From IMG/VR virus record IMGVR_UViG_3300044577_000032, positions 1 through 38,313 of that record: 38,313 nucleotides of DNA; one strand, given 5' to 3'. The translations under genes were made by a program, and so were the position numbers. Each line of letters starts with the position of its first letter. Position 1 is the first letter of the stretch. Below, one piece after another: positions 7,225-15,560 of this stretch. The notes under the pieces are model-generated. The model was given only the letters and a program-made list of their open reading frames with translations, was not told where the DNA came from and searched no databases. This DNA comes from a virus.

Positions 7225-7261
7225 ACAATCTCTATGTTAATTAATGTAGAGGTTGTATAAT
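7225..7261 (+). promoter_or_regulatory. hairpin with overlapping TATAAT
   Basis: ACAATCTCTA (7225-7234) pairs with TAGAGGTTGT (7247-7256) with one G-T. TATAAT follows at 7256-7261 without a convincing -35 box. No T tract, so a terminator is unlikely. Either a processing hairpin or a weak promoter element in the 118-base gap before the gene at 7309. Confidence 0.35.
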
Positions 7262-7308
7262 CAAGCCTATTCTAAAAATCTTTAAACAAAACTCAGGAAA
7301 TTAAGACA

Positions 7309-7947
7309 ATGACTGAAACAACAATTCAAGGTGGACGCACAGGTCCCAGCACAGCTTCGGATGGAGGCACAGCCGCAAACCGTTTAGGTAAAAGAGGTGA
7401 GTCAATTATAGCTCAAGGTGTTGGCTCTCGTTATGAATCAGCGTCTCGTGGTGAAATCTTTATTGCAAGTACAGCGGTGGCAGGTGTTGCACCAGGTACA
7501 GCATTAAGTACTACTCCACCATTAGCACTACACAACCCCGAAGGTTCTGGAGTACTTCTATCTATTTTAGACGTATATGTTAGCTATGTGTCTGGAACTT
7601 TAGGGGCAGGCTCTATAGTTCACGCCAGAACTCCACAAACAACCGTACCAACTGGCGGAACCGATCTAACTATTTTAGGCGCTAAACTAGGTGATACAGC
7701 TGGCAAAGCGACAGCAGGACAAGGGCACACAGTTTCTGCAACTCCAACATTACTGAGAGGTAGTGGAATTACACTGGGCGCGAGCCTGGCTACTACAGCA
7801 GCTTTACCTGTTTTAATGCATGAAAATGTAGACGGCGGTATCGTTGTCCCAGAAAATAACGCTTATATCATAGAAGGTGTTGCCGCCGCTGGTTCAACCC
7901 CTTTAGTTATAATCAGTGTAGTATTCCAAGAAATACCACAAGCATAA
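7309..7947 (+). CDS. virion structural protein, head-fibre/decoration-like (212 aa)
   Basis: Thr, Gly and Ala make up much of the 212 residues, in a beta-rich pattern: a disordered N-terminus (residues 1-45), then strands such as GVLLSILDVYVSYVSG and NAYIIEGVAAAGSTPLVIISVVFQEIP. This composition is typical of capsid decoration or head-fibre proteins. It sits directly before the portal gene. Ribosome site CAGGAAATTAAG. The role is inferred from context and composition. Confidence 0.55.
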   Translation: MTETTIQGGRTGPSTASDGGTAANRLGKRGESIIAQGVGSRYESASRGEIFIASTAVAGVAPGTALSTTPPLALHNPEGSGVLLSILDVYVSYVSGTLGAGSIVHARTPQTTVPTGGTDLTILGAKLGDTAGKATAGQGHTVSATPTLLRGSGITLGASLATTAALPVLMHENVDGGIVVPENNAYIIEGVAAAGSTPLVIISVVFQEIPQA

Positions 7948-7960
7948 GACAGGCTTTAAA

Positions 7961-10300
7961 ATGGCCTACAAAAACAATACCGATGATGATGGGTACACTT
8001 CAGATCAACCCTACCAGATCAGAAACGATAGAGATCAACCTCTCACGGAAGAGGAAGAACTCTATTTCAGATTAGATCTGCTTGGTCTTAAGCTATCAAA
8101 ATCAAGAGCAGAAGCCATTGGAGGAAGGCAGGATTCAGGGATAGAAGAAGAGTGGCTTGAAGATGAGGAATATTACGAGGGCATTGACGATGCAAACCGC
8201 CAGGAACTTAAAGCCTGGCGCGGAAAACCATTAGGCCAGGCCGTTCCAGTTGACGAAGACAAGGACGACAGAGGCTCAACAATCTTTTTAAACATCACTA
8301 GACCTTACGTCGATGCGGTATCCGCTAAAGTAGCAGATATGCTAGTACCAACCGATGATCGTTCTTATTCAATCAAACCAACACCCATACCAGAATTATT
8401 AGCCATTTCCAAACGTGAGATAGATAAGGAAACCAGGCGAGACATATTATTAGAAAGCCCCACTGACACAGAAGCACAAGATAAAAAAACAGAAAAAATA
8501 ATACTTGATGCCAAAGAAACATTAAAAGCCGCTAAAGACTCAGCAAAAAAAGCAGAGGATCAGATCTGGGATTGGCATGTAGAATCACAGTACCACAATC
8601 ACAATAGACGATTAATTGAGGATGCAGCTAAAGTAGGAACCGGTATATTGAAAGGACCAATCCCTACCAAAAAAACTAAAACGGTGTTTAGAGATGGCGA
8701 GATACAACAAATATCAGACATAAAACCTGCTTCAGTCAGAATATTTTATCGTAATTTTTTCCCCGATCCAGCTTGTGGTGAAAACATACAGAATGGGAAT
8801 TACACCTGGGAGCGTGACGACATTACACGACACTCTCTATCAAGATTAATAGGTGCTAGAGGTTATATCACATCTCAAATTCAAAGGTGCATACAAGAGG
8901 GGCCACAAGAAGCTACTAAAGAATTTAGGGAGGACATGGACAACCCGGGATTAAAATCAACTACAGAGGCTAAAAGGTCGATGTTTGAAATTTGGTATCA
9001 TTACGGATCAATGAAACGTAGTGATTTATTACTGTTAGATTTAATGTCTGGAAAAACTCCAGAAGACGAAGGAACGCATAGTAAAGACTCTTATGAAGAG
9101 TGGGTAAGTATACATCTAATTATGGTTAACAACAGGGTTATTAAAGCAACTCTATCTCACATGGAGTCTGGCGATTTCCCTTATGATGTAATGATTTGGC
9201 AACGAAGAATTGGCATGCCTTGGGGAATAGGCGTGGCTAGACAAATACGAGCCCCCCAAAGAATGGTAGTTGGAGCCTCACGCCACATGTTAGATAATGC
9301 AGGGATAGCAGGTGGCCCCATGTTATTTCTAGACACAACAGTGATAGAGGCTGCTGACGGGGTGAACGAAATAAGACCATGGAAAATATGGATGGCCGCA
9401 GAAGAATACGAGTCTAGTGGAGCAGATAAAAAAAATATAAGGGAAGCTATTCAATTTTTGACAGCTCCAATGCTGCAAGCAGAATTACAAGCTATTATCG
9501 AATTAGCCTTAAAGCTAGCTGAAGATGTCACAGGCTTACCCATGATCATGAGGGGTCAGACGAACCAGCAGACGCCTACCACGTTAGGCGGGATGCAAAT
9601 ACAAAACAGTAACGCCTCAACCGTTTTACGCAGGGTCGCAAAACTTTATGATGATTTAATTACCACGCCCCACATAAGACGATACTACGATTATATTTTG
9701 CAATATCACGAAGACGACTCTTTAAAAGGTGAATTTAATGTCAATGCCCTGGGTTCTTCTACATTAGTTGAAAGAAACACGGCTGATGCTGCTGTTATAC
9801 AGTTAGGACAGTTTGTCAGAGAACCAATATTCGGAAAAGATCCAAAAAAGTGGATCAATGAAATGTTAAAAATCAACAAACTCAACCCAGAAAGGTTTGA
9901 TTATGAAGATGAAGAGTGGCAACGAATAGTAGAACAACTGAGCCAACCAACAGCAGATCCAAGAGTTGAAATAGCGCAGCTTAAAGCAGAGTCAGATCAA
10001 CAGATAGCCCAATTTAAAGCCCAGACGGAAGCAGAACTACTGCAATTAAAAGCCCAGGAAACAGACAGAGAAAGAATGTATAAATCTCAAGTATTACAAC
10101 TGGAGAAAGAATTTGAACAATATGTAAGCGAACTCAAGGAAAAGGGTAGTAGTGCTCGTAATTTAGATAACATCAAACAAAGAATACAAGATACGGTAAT
10201 GAAAATGAAGACTCAGATTGCATTAAGTGGCACTGAGGTAACAACACCGCCCGTTGAGCCACGAGGCAGGGCGCCCGATGGTCAATCATTCACAAAATGA
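7961..10300 (+). CDS. portal protein (779 aa)
   Basis: Forms the dodecameric ring at the capsid vertex through which DNA is packed and ejected. The stretch TGLPMIMRGQTNQQTPTTLGG followed by MQIQNSNASTVLRRVAKLYD and PHIRRYYDYILQY (about 525-590) is characteristic of podovirus portals. The N-terminus is acidic. Residues 150-200 include a charged helix. Residues 665-740 form a long Gln/Glu/Lys coiled coil (AQLKAESDQQIAQFKAQTEA), as in portal barrel tails. Its position after the terminase and before the scaffold and capsid genes agrees. Length is normal for a podovirus portal. Confidence 0.88.
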   Translation: MAYKNNTDDDGYTSDQPYQIRNDRDQPLTEEEELYFRLDLLGLKLSKSRAEAIGGRQDSGIEEEWLEDEEYYEGIDDANRQELKAWRGKPLGQAVPVDEDKDDRGSTIFLNITRPYVDAVSAKVADMLVPTDDRSYSIKPTPIPELLAISKREIDKETRRDILLESPTDTEAQDKKTEKIILDAKETLKAAKDSAKKAEDQIWDWHVESQYHNHNRRLIEDAAKVGTGILKGPIPTKKTKTVFRDGEIQQISDIKPASVRIFYRNFFPDPACGENIQNGNYTWERDDITRHSLSRLIGARGYITSQIQRCIQEGPQEATKEFREDMDNPGLKSTTEAKRSMFEIWYHYGSMKRSDLLLLDLMSGKTPEDEGTHSKDSYEEWVSIHLIMVNNRVIKATLSHMESGDFPYDVMIWQRRIGMPWGIGVARQIRAPQRMVVGASRHMLDNAGIAGGPMLFLDTTVIEAADGVNEIRPWKIWMAAEEYESSGADKKNIREAIQFLTAPMLQAELQAIIELALKLAEDVTGLPMIMRGQTNQQTPTTLGGMQIQNSNASTVLRRVAKLYDDLITTPHIRRYYDYILQYHEDDSLKGEFNVNALGSSTLVERNTADAAVIQLGQFVREPIFGKDPKKWINEMLKINKLNPERFDYEDEEWQRIVEQLSQPTADPRVEIAQLKAESDQQIAQFKAQTEAELLQLKAQETDRERMYKSQVLQLEKEFEQYVSELKEKGSSARNLDNIKQRIQDTVMKMKTQIALSGTEVTTPPVEPRGRAPDGQSFTK

Positions 10301-10312
10301 AGGTAAATAATT

Positions 10313-10705
10313 ATGGCTTACTGGTGTCAATTCTGCGATAAAAAAATGATCATCAAACAAAGTGTTATTCTTGTTGAAGATTATATAACGTGTGGATCAG
10401 CTAAATGTGGAGACCTGGCAAGAAGTACTAATAAGGCAGTAGTCAGGGAATTAAACACCCCACTAACACAAGACAATGTGGTTATATTTTCAACAGAGAC
10501 CCCTAAACTTAATGACACCTGGCGTATTTTAGAAGAAAGATATCATCCTGATTTTATAAAGAACCCAGATATAATGAGTAAAATGGTCGAAGGTCATATA
10601 GCTAGTTTGGGGAAAACAGATCCAAACACTATAAAGTATTTTTATCGCGCTCAAAAAGTTAGTGAAATATTAAAACAAAACATAAAGGTAAAGAAGAGTG
10701 AATAA
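10313..10705 (+). CDS. zinc-ribbon-like small protein (130 aa)
   Basis: C5-x2-C8 and C27-x4-C32 form a likely zinc-binding knuckle in the first 35 residues; the rest is helical and polar. Ribosome site AAGGTAAATAATT. Encoded between portal and scaffold, so perhaps a morphogenesis factor, but the family is not recognised. Confidence 0.65.
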   Translation: MAYWCQFCDKKMIIKQSVILVEDYITCGSAKCGDLARSTNKAVVRELNTPLTQDNVVIFSTETPKLNDTWRILEERYHPDFIKNPDIMSKMVEGHIASLGKTDPNTIKYFYRAQKVSEILKQNIKVKKSE

Positions 10706-10958
10706 AATTAAAGACATAGTCATAATAGACAACGATAAAGATCCAAAAATAGATATAGGGATATCCAATAAAACTTTAGAGAAAATAGCTAGACATTCAA
10801 GAAATAGAATGAAGCTAGTAAGAAAAATAATCCTTGAAAGAAATACTAACGAATTAGCTGTAACAGTTCGAGAAAAATTATATACCAGAGCTTACAGACG
10901 ACGAGGAATGAAAAAAAATGAACATAACACCCTTATTAACCGAACAAGAACGATCTAA
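10698..10958 (+). CDS. small basic hypothetical protein (86 aa)
   Basis: GTG start at 10698, overlapping the end of the previous gene by eight bases, with GGTAAAGAAG as ribosome site. Residues 25-75 are basic helices (RHSRNRMKLVRKIILERN, RAYRRRGMKKN). A nucleic-acid contact is plausible. Not recognised. Its end overlaps the next gene by 41 bases in another frame, so the true C-terminus may be earlier or the next start later. Confidence 0.55.
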   Translation: MNKIKDIVIIDNDKDPKIDIGISNKTLEKIARHSRNRMKLVRKIILERNTNELAVTVREKLYTRAYRRRGMKKNEHNTLINRTRTI

Positions 10959-11115
10959 CCCCATCACAATAAAGATTATAGATGAAATGCAATTACGGAT
11001 AGATAGATATCGAAAAATGAATGATTACCCTGACTGTGACCCCTTAATCAGGGGTAGAATTCAAGAATTGACATTATTACAAGCTAAAATTAATAGTAAA
11101 CCTAAAGGTAAATAA
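10918..11115 (+). CDS. small helical hypothetical protein (65 aa)
   Basis: Sixty-five residues, MNITPLLTEQERSNPITIKI, with a regular helix at 21-34 and a C-terminal helix. Ribosome site GACGAGGAATG before the ATG. Not recognised. Two bases separate it from the scaffold gene, so it is cotranslated with that gene. Confidence 0.65.
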   Translation: MNITPLLTEQERSNPITIKIIDEMQLRIDRYRKMNDYPDCDPLIRGRIQELTLLQAKINSKPKGK

Positions 11116-11117
11116 TT

Positions 11118-12155
11118 ATGGCCGATAAAAAAGAAACAGATCTGGTATTAGAAGATCAAGAAAAAGCAGATAAAGCGTTTGAGGCTGGATACGAAAGTGA
11201 TGACTCACATCAACTAGATGACACCAACAACAAAAGCACTACCAACGATAACCCTCAAGATGACAAAAATATTGATGATACATCTAAAGATCAAAAGATA
11301 GATATAGACCCAACAGTAAATATAGATGAGTGGGATGGCGTACCTGCACCCATAAGGGCAAAATTTGAGAAAATGTCTACAGCTTTGGATAACGCTACGA
11401 ACATAGCTAATTCTGCAAGCGGAAGGGCGAGCAAACTACAAAGTGAATTAACTAGATCCCAAAAAAAACAACAAGCTAAAATTATCCCTACAGATCAGCA
11501 ATTACGGGACGCTATGGGCGACCAGGAAAAACTAAATGCACTCAAAGAAGACTGGCCGGATCTAGCAGGAGCAATGGAAGAGCTTAAAAGTTCAGTAACC
11601 ACAGCGGTGGGTGGCGGATTAGATAGAGTGAAAAAAGAAGTCTTGACAGAAATGAAGAGCTACGCACATCAGTCACAAGAAGAGTTAACCAACAAAATTA
11701 AACTTGACACTTTACACCCTGGCTGGCAAGATACATCAAATAGTGAAGAATTTAAAAATTGGATCTATGAAGGTGGCCCCAATTCACAAGAACAGAGAGC
11801 GTATAATCAATTATTAGTTGACTCAGCTTACACTCAAAAAAGTTCACCAGGCAGATCTGCTGAACTAACTAGACAAGCAGCTGAATACTACGAAAGTTTG
11901 TTAACCCAATACCCTACCTGGGCAGGTGAAAAAGGAAATCTTTACGGCAACTCCTCTGGAGATGCAGCGGTAAAGCTACTCAACATGCATAAAAAGGAAT
12001 TTACAGTAGCAAAAAAGGATGATAATCGAAGGAAAAAACAAATGTTGGCTGCTAACGTTGCACCAACGTCTGGTAATGGCGTTAAACCACCACCAGATTC
12101 GAGTATTGATGTAGATGCAGCATTTGAAGAAGGTTTTACTAGCAACAATTATTAA
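11118..12155 (+). CDS. scaffolding protein (345 aa)
   Basis: An acidic, low-complexity N-terminus (residues 1-75, Asp/Asn-rich), helical middle, and position directly before the capsid gene are the hallmarks of podovirus scaffold proteins, which shape the procapsid and leave before DNA entry. A short motif near each end is similar (ADKAFEAGYES at the start, VDAAFEEGFTSNNY at the end), perhaps paired capsid-binding elements. A helix-rich segment SGRASKLQSELTRSQKKQQ lies about 100. Assignment by context and composition; sequence families of scaffolds diverge fast. Confidence 0.75.
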   Translation: MADKKETDLVLEDQEKADKAFEAGYESDDSHQLDDTNNKSTTNDNPQDDKNIDDTSKDQKIDIDPTVNIDEWDGVPAPIRAKFEKMSTALDNATNIANSASGRASKLQSELTRSQKKQQAKIIPTDQQLRDAMGDQEKLNALKEDWPDLAGAMEELKSSVTTAVGGGLDRVKKEVLTEMKSYAHQSQEELTNKIKLDTLHPGWQDTSNSEEFKNWIYEGGPNSQEQRAYNQLLVDSAYTQKSSPGRSAELTRQAAEYYESLLTQYPTWAGEKGNLYGNSSGDAAVKLLNMHKKEFTVAKKDDNRRKKQMLAANVAPTSGNGVKPPPDSSIDVDAAFEEGFTSNNY

Positions 12156-12197
12156 TTACTGGCGCATTTAGCCCCAGAAGATCTACCATAGAACAGC

Positions 12198-12269
12198 TTT
12201 AGCTCTTCAGTGGATGTAAACCCATTTTATAAGTGGGTTATATTTATTTACTGAATCTGGAGCTAAACC
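12198..12269 (+). promoter_or_regulatory. hairpin that can mask the capsid gene ribosome site
   Basis: TTTAGCTC (12198-12205) pairs with GAGCTAAA (12260-12267). CAGT (12208-12211) pairs with ACTG (12250-12253). A separate AACCCA/TGGGTT hairpin (12219-12224, 12234-12239) caps the structure. The outer right arm contains most of the GGAG ribosome site (12259-12262) of the major capsid gene at 12270, so folding would lower initiation until opened. Confidence 0.65.
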
Positions 12270-13322
12270 ATGGCAATTGTCAGTTACGATGTCAATACCC
12301 CTCGTATCGCAAAAACAAAAGGGGAAATACTCAAACATGCAGTACCGCGTATGGTACTGTCTATCACTGGAAGACAACACAGAATCGGACGAAACATGTC
12401 TGATACCGTTGTTTTTCGTCGCTGGTTGCCCTTTGGTGGCGCAACAACTAATTCAACAACTATCAATGATTGGGTTGTAGATCCCAACACTCATCTTACA
12501 ACGGATGGTGTCACCCCTATTGCGGATACAATCACACCTCAAGATATAACTGTTCAGCTAAATCAGTATAGTGTTTTATACGCTTATACAGATAAGACCG
12601 CTGAACTGTATGAAGATGATATCCCAACACCGATGAAAAAACAGGCTGGCCAGAGAATGGGGCTTGTTAAAGAGTTGATCGCTTATGGTATCTTGAAAGC
12701 TAGCACTAACAAGTTTTTTGCTGGCGGAACTTCAAGAGCTACGGTAGACGCTACTGTTACACTCAATCGATTACGTAATATGACGCGATCTTTAGAAGCT
12801 AACAGAGCAGATCAAATCACTGAAGTTCTCAAAGCGTCACATAACTATAATACCAGCCCTGTTGAATCGGGCTATCTGGTATTTTGTGGTACTGATTTAG
12901 CTCATGACATTAGAGAAATCGAAGGTTTCACAAAAGCTGCTGAATACGGTGAAAGGGGCATGAAGGCACACCCGAGAGAACTTGGAGCAGTGGACGAATA
13001 TCGTTTTATTACTTCACCAGAACTATCCCCCACCTTGGGCGCTGGCGCTGCTGTTGGAACGACTGGTTTACTATCGGTAGGCTCCGCCAATGTAGATATA
13101 TACTTTCTAATTGTTGTGGCCGACGATGCCTGGGGTGATGTAGCATTACGTGGATTAGACGGTTTTAGTCTTACTCACTTACCACACAACAAGAAAGACA
13201 AGCAAGATCCTCTGGGTCAACGCGGATATGTTGGTGGTAAATTTTGGGCGGCTCCATTTATGCAAAACGATGGTTGGGCTGCAATTCTAGAATGTGGCGC
13301 TACTGAATTAGCAGATAGCTAA
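12270..13322 (+). CDS. major capsid protein, N4-gp56 type (350 aa)
   Basis: Main shell protein. The N-terminus (ITGRQHRIGRNMSDTVVFRR), middle (LYAYTDKTAELYEDD) and C-terminal signature KDKQDPLGQRGYVGGKFW, then APFMQNDGWAAILE, match the N4-gp56 family of HK97-fold capsid proteins as I know it. Length is normal for the family. Strong GGAG ribosome site, but inside a hairpin. Follows the scaffold gene as expected. Confidence 0.92.
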   Translation: MAIVSYDVNTPRIAKTKGEILKHAVPRMVLSITGRQHRIGRNMSDTVVFRRWLPFGGATTNSTTINDWVVDPNTHLTTDGVTPIADTITPQDITVQLNQYSVLYAYTDKTAELYEDDIPTPMKKQAGQRMGLVKELIAYGILKASTNKFFAGGTSRATVDATVTLNRLRNMTRSLEANRADQITEVLKASHNYNTSPVESGYLVFCGTDLAHDIREIEGFTKAAEYGERGMKAHPRELGAVDEYRFITSPELSPTLGAGAAVGTTGLLSVGSANVDIYFLIVVADDAWGDVALRGLDGFSLTHLPHNKKDKQDPLGQRGYVGGKFWAAPFMQNDGWAAILECGATELADS

Positions 13323-13343
13323 AATTATCTAGGAGATATTAAA

Positions 13344-13835
13344 ATGCTAAACAACAACTTAAACAATGGTGGAACTATGAGTTTCACCAAGACTGTAGCT
13401 GTAGCTGGCACAACCTCAACAGTTACGACAAGTAATGCCACTGATTTTGTTATCAATGGCAAATTTGGTACACAACTGGACGCCTTAACGAACCAGGCAA
13501 CACCCACTACCGATCTAGGTACTGGGATCGCATTTCCCGCATTAGCGATTAATGAGGGCTGCGTTATTGTTTTAGGTACTTTGGCGGCTGGCGGCACAAC
13601 TTTAAGGGCTGTGCAAGGTGAGATAGAGTCTCTGGACTCTACGGGTGGGGAATTCATTATTGCCGCCTCTTTCCCTGCAATCCCCGATACAATGTGTCCC
13701 TTTGCTTATATTGTTATTCAAAACGGTAGTACGGGCGCAGCATGGACGTTTGGGACTACAAGTTTTGGGGCAACCGGGATCACTGATACTTTTGTCGATG
13801 TCGCGTTCTTACCAGATCGTCCGCAAGAATCATAA
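13344..13835 (+). CDS. structural protein, capsid-associated (163 aa)
   Basis: Beta-rich and Thr/Gly/Ala-rich (TVAVAGTTSTVTTSNATDF, FGTTSFGATGITDTFVDVAF). AGGAG ribosome site before ATG 13344; an in-frame ATG at 13377 is a less likely start. Directly after the capsid gene, so a decoration or head-completion protein is likely. Family not recognised. Confidence 0.6.
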   Translation: MLNNNLNNGGTMSFTKTVAVAGTTSTVTTSNATDFVINGKFGTQLDALTNQATPTTDLGTGIAFPALAINEGCVIVLGTLAAGGTTLRAVQGEIESLDSTGGEFIIAASFPAIPDTMCPFAYIVIQNGSTGAAWTFGTTSFGATGITDTFVDVAFLPDRPQES

Positions 13836-13875
13836 ATTTATTCCCTTCTTAACGGAGAGGGGTGAGTTACATTGA

Positions 13876-13947
13876 ATGCGTATCAAATACATGCACGACT
13901 TAGAGTATCAATCCAACTTCTTATTGTTATTTTTTGTGGATTACTAA
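13876..13947 (+). CDS. leader micro-ORF (23 aa) coupled to the next gene
   Basis: Behind a very strong ribosome site (GGAGAGGGGTGA, 13855-13866) lies MRIKYMHDLEYQSNFLLLFF plus three residues. Its TAA overlaps the next ATG as TAATG at 13945-13949. In another frame a TTG at 13872 would extend the next gene by 25 residues. The micro-ORF explains the strong ribosome site and the lack of one at 13947. Confidence 0.5.
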   Translation: MRIKYMHDLEYQSNFLLLFFVDY

Positions 13948-14870
13948 TGTCCAGTGTACCAAAAAACAAGTCCAACACATTAGTTCTGAATAGGGATGGG
14001 CCAGCTGATTATACCAAATTATCGTCTGCTGCTTTCCCAACTCCGCAGGCTGATGAAGTGGGGTCTATTTTAGAGGAAACGGATACAGGTACTCGATATC
14101 GCTGGTCGTCTACTAATTGGATATTAATTAGTACAGGCGGCGCATTAATGGTTGGCAACTTCTTTCTAGAGGTAGCTAAGGGTAATGTACCTGGGCATGC
14201 TGGTAGAACTGTAGTTGGCAGCAATCCAGCAGTCGGGTTAACAGTTGAGGATGTTTGGGATCCAGGTGGCGTATTAACTTACCCAACAGTAGGCGAGCAA
14301 TTGGAAGTATCATCAACCGATGCCAACGATACATCGGCAGGTACAGGCGCAAGGACGGTCAAATTATTTTACCAGGATGATAATTACGTCAGGCAAGAAG
14401 AAACTATTGCTTTAAACGGCGTTAGTGTCGTCACAACTACTGCAACAGACATACTTAGAGTTGAAGCAATGGAAGTAATGACAGCTGGGGCAACAAAAGA
14501 GAATACTGGTCAATTAAATCTTACGGTAGTCAGTGCTGGTGCAGCGAGGGGAGCAATATTAGTTGGCGAAAACTTCACAAAGGATGGTCATTACACTGTA
14601 CCAGCTGGTAAGACCGCCTTCCTCCTGAATCTATTTGAAGAAATCAATAAAAATGAGGATGTCGTTTTAAGGTACAAAATAACAAGAGGAACGAATGGAA
14701 TTTTTAGGACGGCTTTTAAATCTTCTGTTTATCAGTCCAACGTCGATATACCAATAATTTTTACCCAAAGCCCATTGGTTGAAAAAACAGATGTAAAAGT
14801 AACAGCAATATCTACCAATGCTGCTGCTTCTCCATCAACTATTATGCAGCTAATAGAGGTGGATAACTAA
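13947..14870 (+). CDS. virion structural protein (307 aa)
   Basis: Start taken at ATG 13947 (MSSVPKNKSNTLVLNRDGPA), coupled to the micro-ORF. A beta-rich fold with the stretch NFFLEVAKGNVPGHAGRTVV, YPTVGEQLEVSSTDANDTSAG, then GARTVKLFYQDDNY. I have seen this general pattern in podovirus structural proteins without an assigned role. Its stop overlaps the next ATG (TAATG). Head or head-tail location inferred. Confidence 0.6.
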   Translation: MSSVPKNKSNTLVLNRDGPADYTKLSSAAFPTPQADEVGSILEETDTGTRYRWSSTNWILISTGGALMVGNFFLEVAKGNVPGHAGRTVVGSNPAVGLTVEDVWDPGGVLTYPTVGEQLEVSSTDANDTSAGTGARTVKLFYQDDNYVRQEETIALNGVSVVTTTATDILRVEAMEVMTAGATKENTGQLNLTVVSAGAARGAILVGENFTKDGHYTVPAGKTAFLLNLFEEINKNEDVVLRYKITRGTNGIFRTAFKSSVYQSNVDIPIIFTQSPLVEKTDVKVTAISTNAAASPSTIMQLIEVDN

Positions 14871-15187
14871 TGGCATTGGTTGAAGGCGGAAATATAAACA
14901 GAAACACCGATGCAACGGTAGCTGACGGTGTTGAAATAACTGGCAATGTAGCGGTAACTGCGGTATCTGCTGATGAAAAACGGATCAGAGTAGCTATTAC
15001 GATAGCTATGTTTGATGCATGGGTAAGGTTGATACCTTCTGCAACAGACAACGCAGTTAGAAAAGGTGAATTCATTACCAAAGATACAACGTTTGTCCTT
15101 GAATCGAATGCTATATATACAGGTGAGATAAGTATCATTAATGCCCAAATGGGACAGACACCAACTTATTATGTGACAGAGTATTAA
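14870..15187 (+). CDS. small beta-rich structural protein (105 aa)
   Basis: One hundred and five residues, MALVEGGNINRNTDATVADG, ending in IINAQMGQTPTYYVTEY. It is translationally coupled at both ends (TAATG before, one gene directly after). Beta-rich, no motif. By position a head-completion or decoration protein. Confidence 0.55.
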   Translation: MALVEGGNINRNTDATVADGVEITGNVAVTAVSADEKRIRVAITIAMFDAWVRLIPSATDNAVRKGEFITKDTTFVLESNAIYTGEISIINAQMGQTPTYYVTEY

Positions 15188-15511
15188 ATGCCAACTAGAT
15201 ATAGCGAGTCAGGCGCTTTAACACTTGACACTAATTCATCTGGAGCGCTAACGAGTGAATATATGGTAGTAGAAGGCGCAAGCTTCAAAAGTATTTATGT
15301 CGTCCCTGCCACAGGTACTCATGCAACACACCAGGTACAAGTACAAGGAAGTCCTGACGGTGGTACAACATGGTTCGATATGTGGACAGCGATCACAGGA
15401 AAAAGTATGCTTATGCATCAACCATGCCAATGTGCTATAATGAGAGCGAAAGTTACTGTAGTGGAAGGCGCTCCTTCTACATGTGACATTTATTTTTTCA
15501 GTACTGATTAA
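15188..15511 (+). CDS. small structural protein (107 aa)
   Basis: Ninety percent beta-like by eye, with QVQVQGSPDGGTTWFDMWTA, a pattern seen in phage decoration domains that compare a measured signal strand with a turn containing Gly-Gly-Thr-Thr-Trp. Starts directly at the preceding stop. Function unassigned; head or tail surface inferred from its neighbours. Confidence 0.55.
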   Translation: MPTRYSESGALTLDTNSSGALTSEYMVVEGASFKSIYVVPATGTHATHQVQVQGSPDGGTTWFDMWTAITGKSMLMHQPCQCAIMRAKVTVVEGAPSTCDIYFFSTD

Positions 15512-15519
15512 CATTTACC

Positions 15520-15535
15520 CCCCTAATTTAAGGGG
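15520..15535 (+). other. GC hairpin in the gap before fibre 1
   Basis: CCCCT (15520-15524) pairs with AGGGG (15531-15535) around AATTTA, without a T tract. Possibly an RNA-stability or weak termination element between the head genes and the fibre gene, whose own ribosome site GGAGG follows at 15548-15552. Confidence 0.4.
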
Positions 15536-15560
15536 TGCAACTTCCTTGGAGGAATGACAA

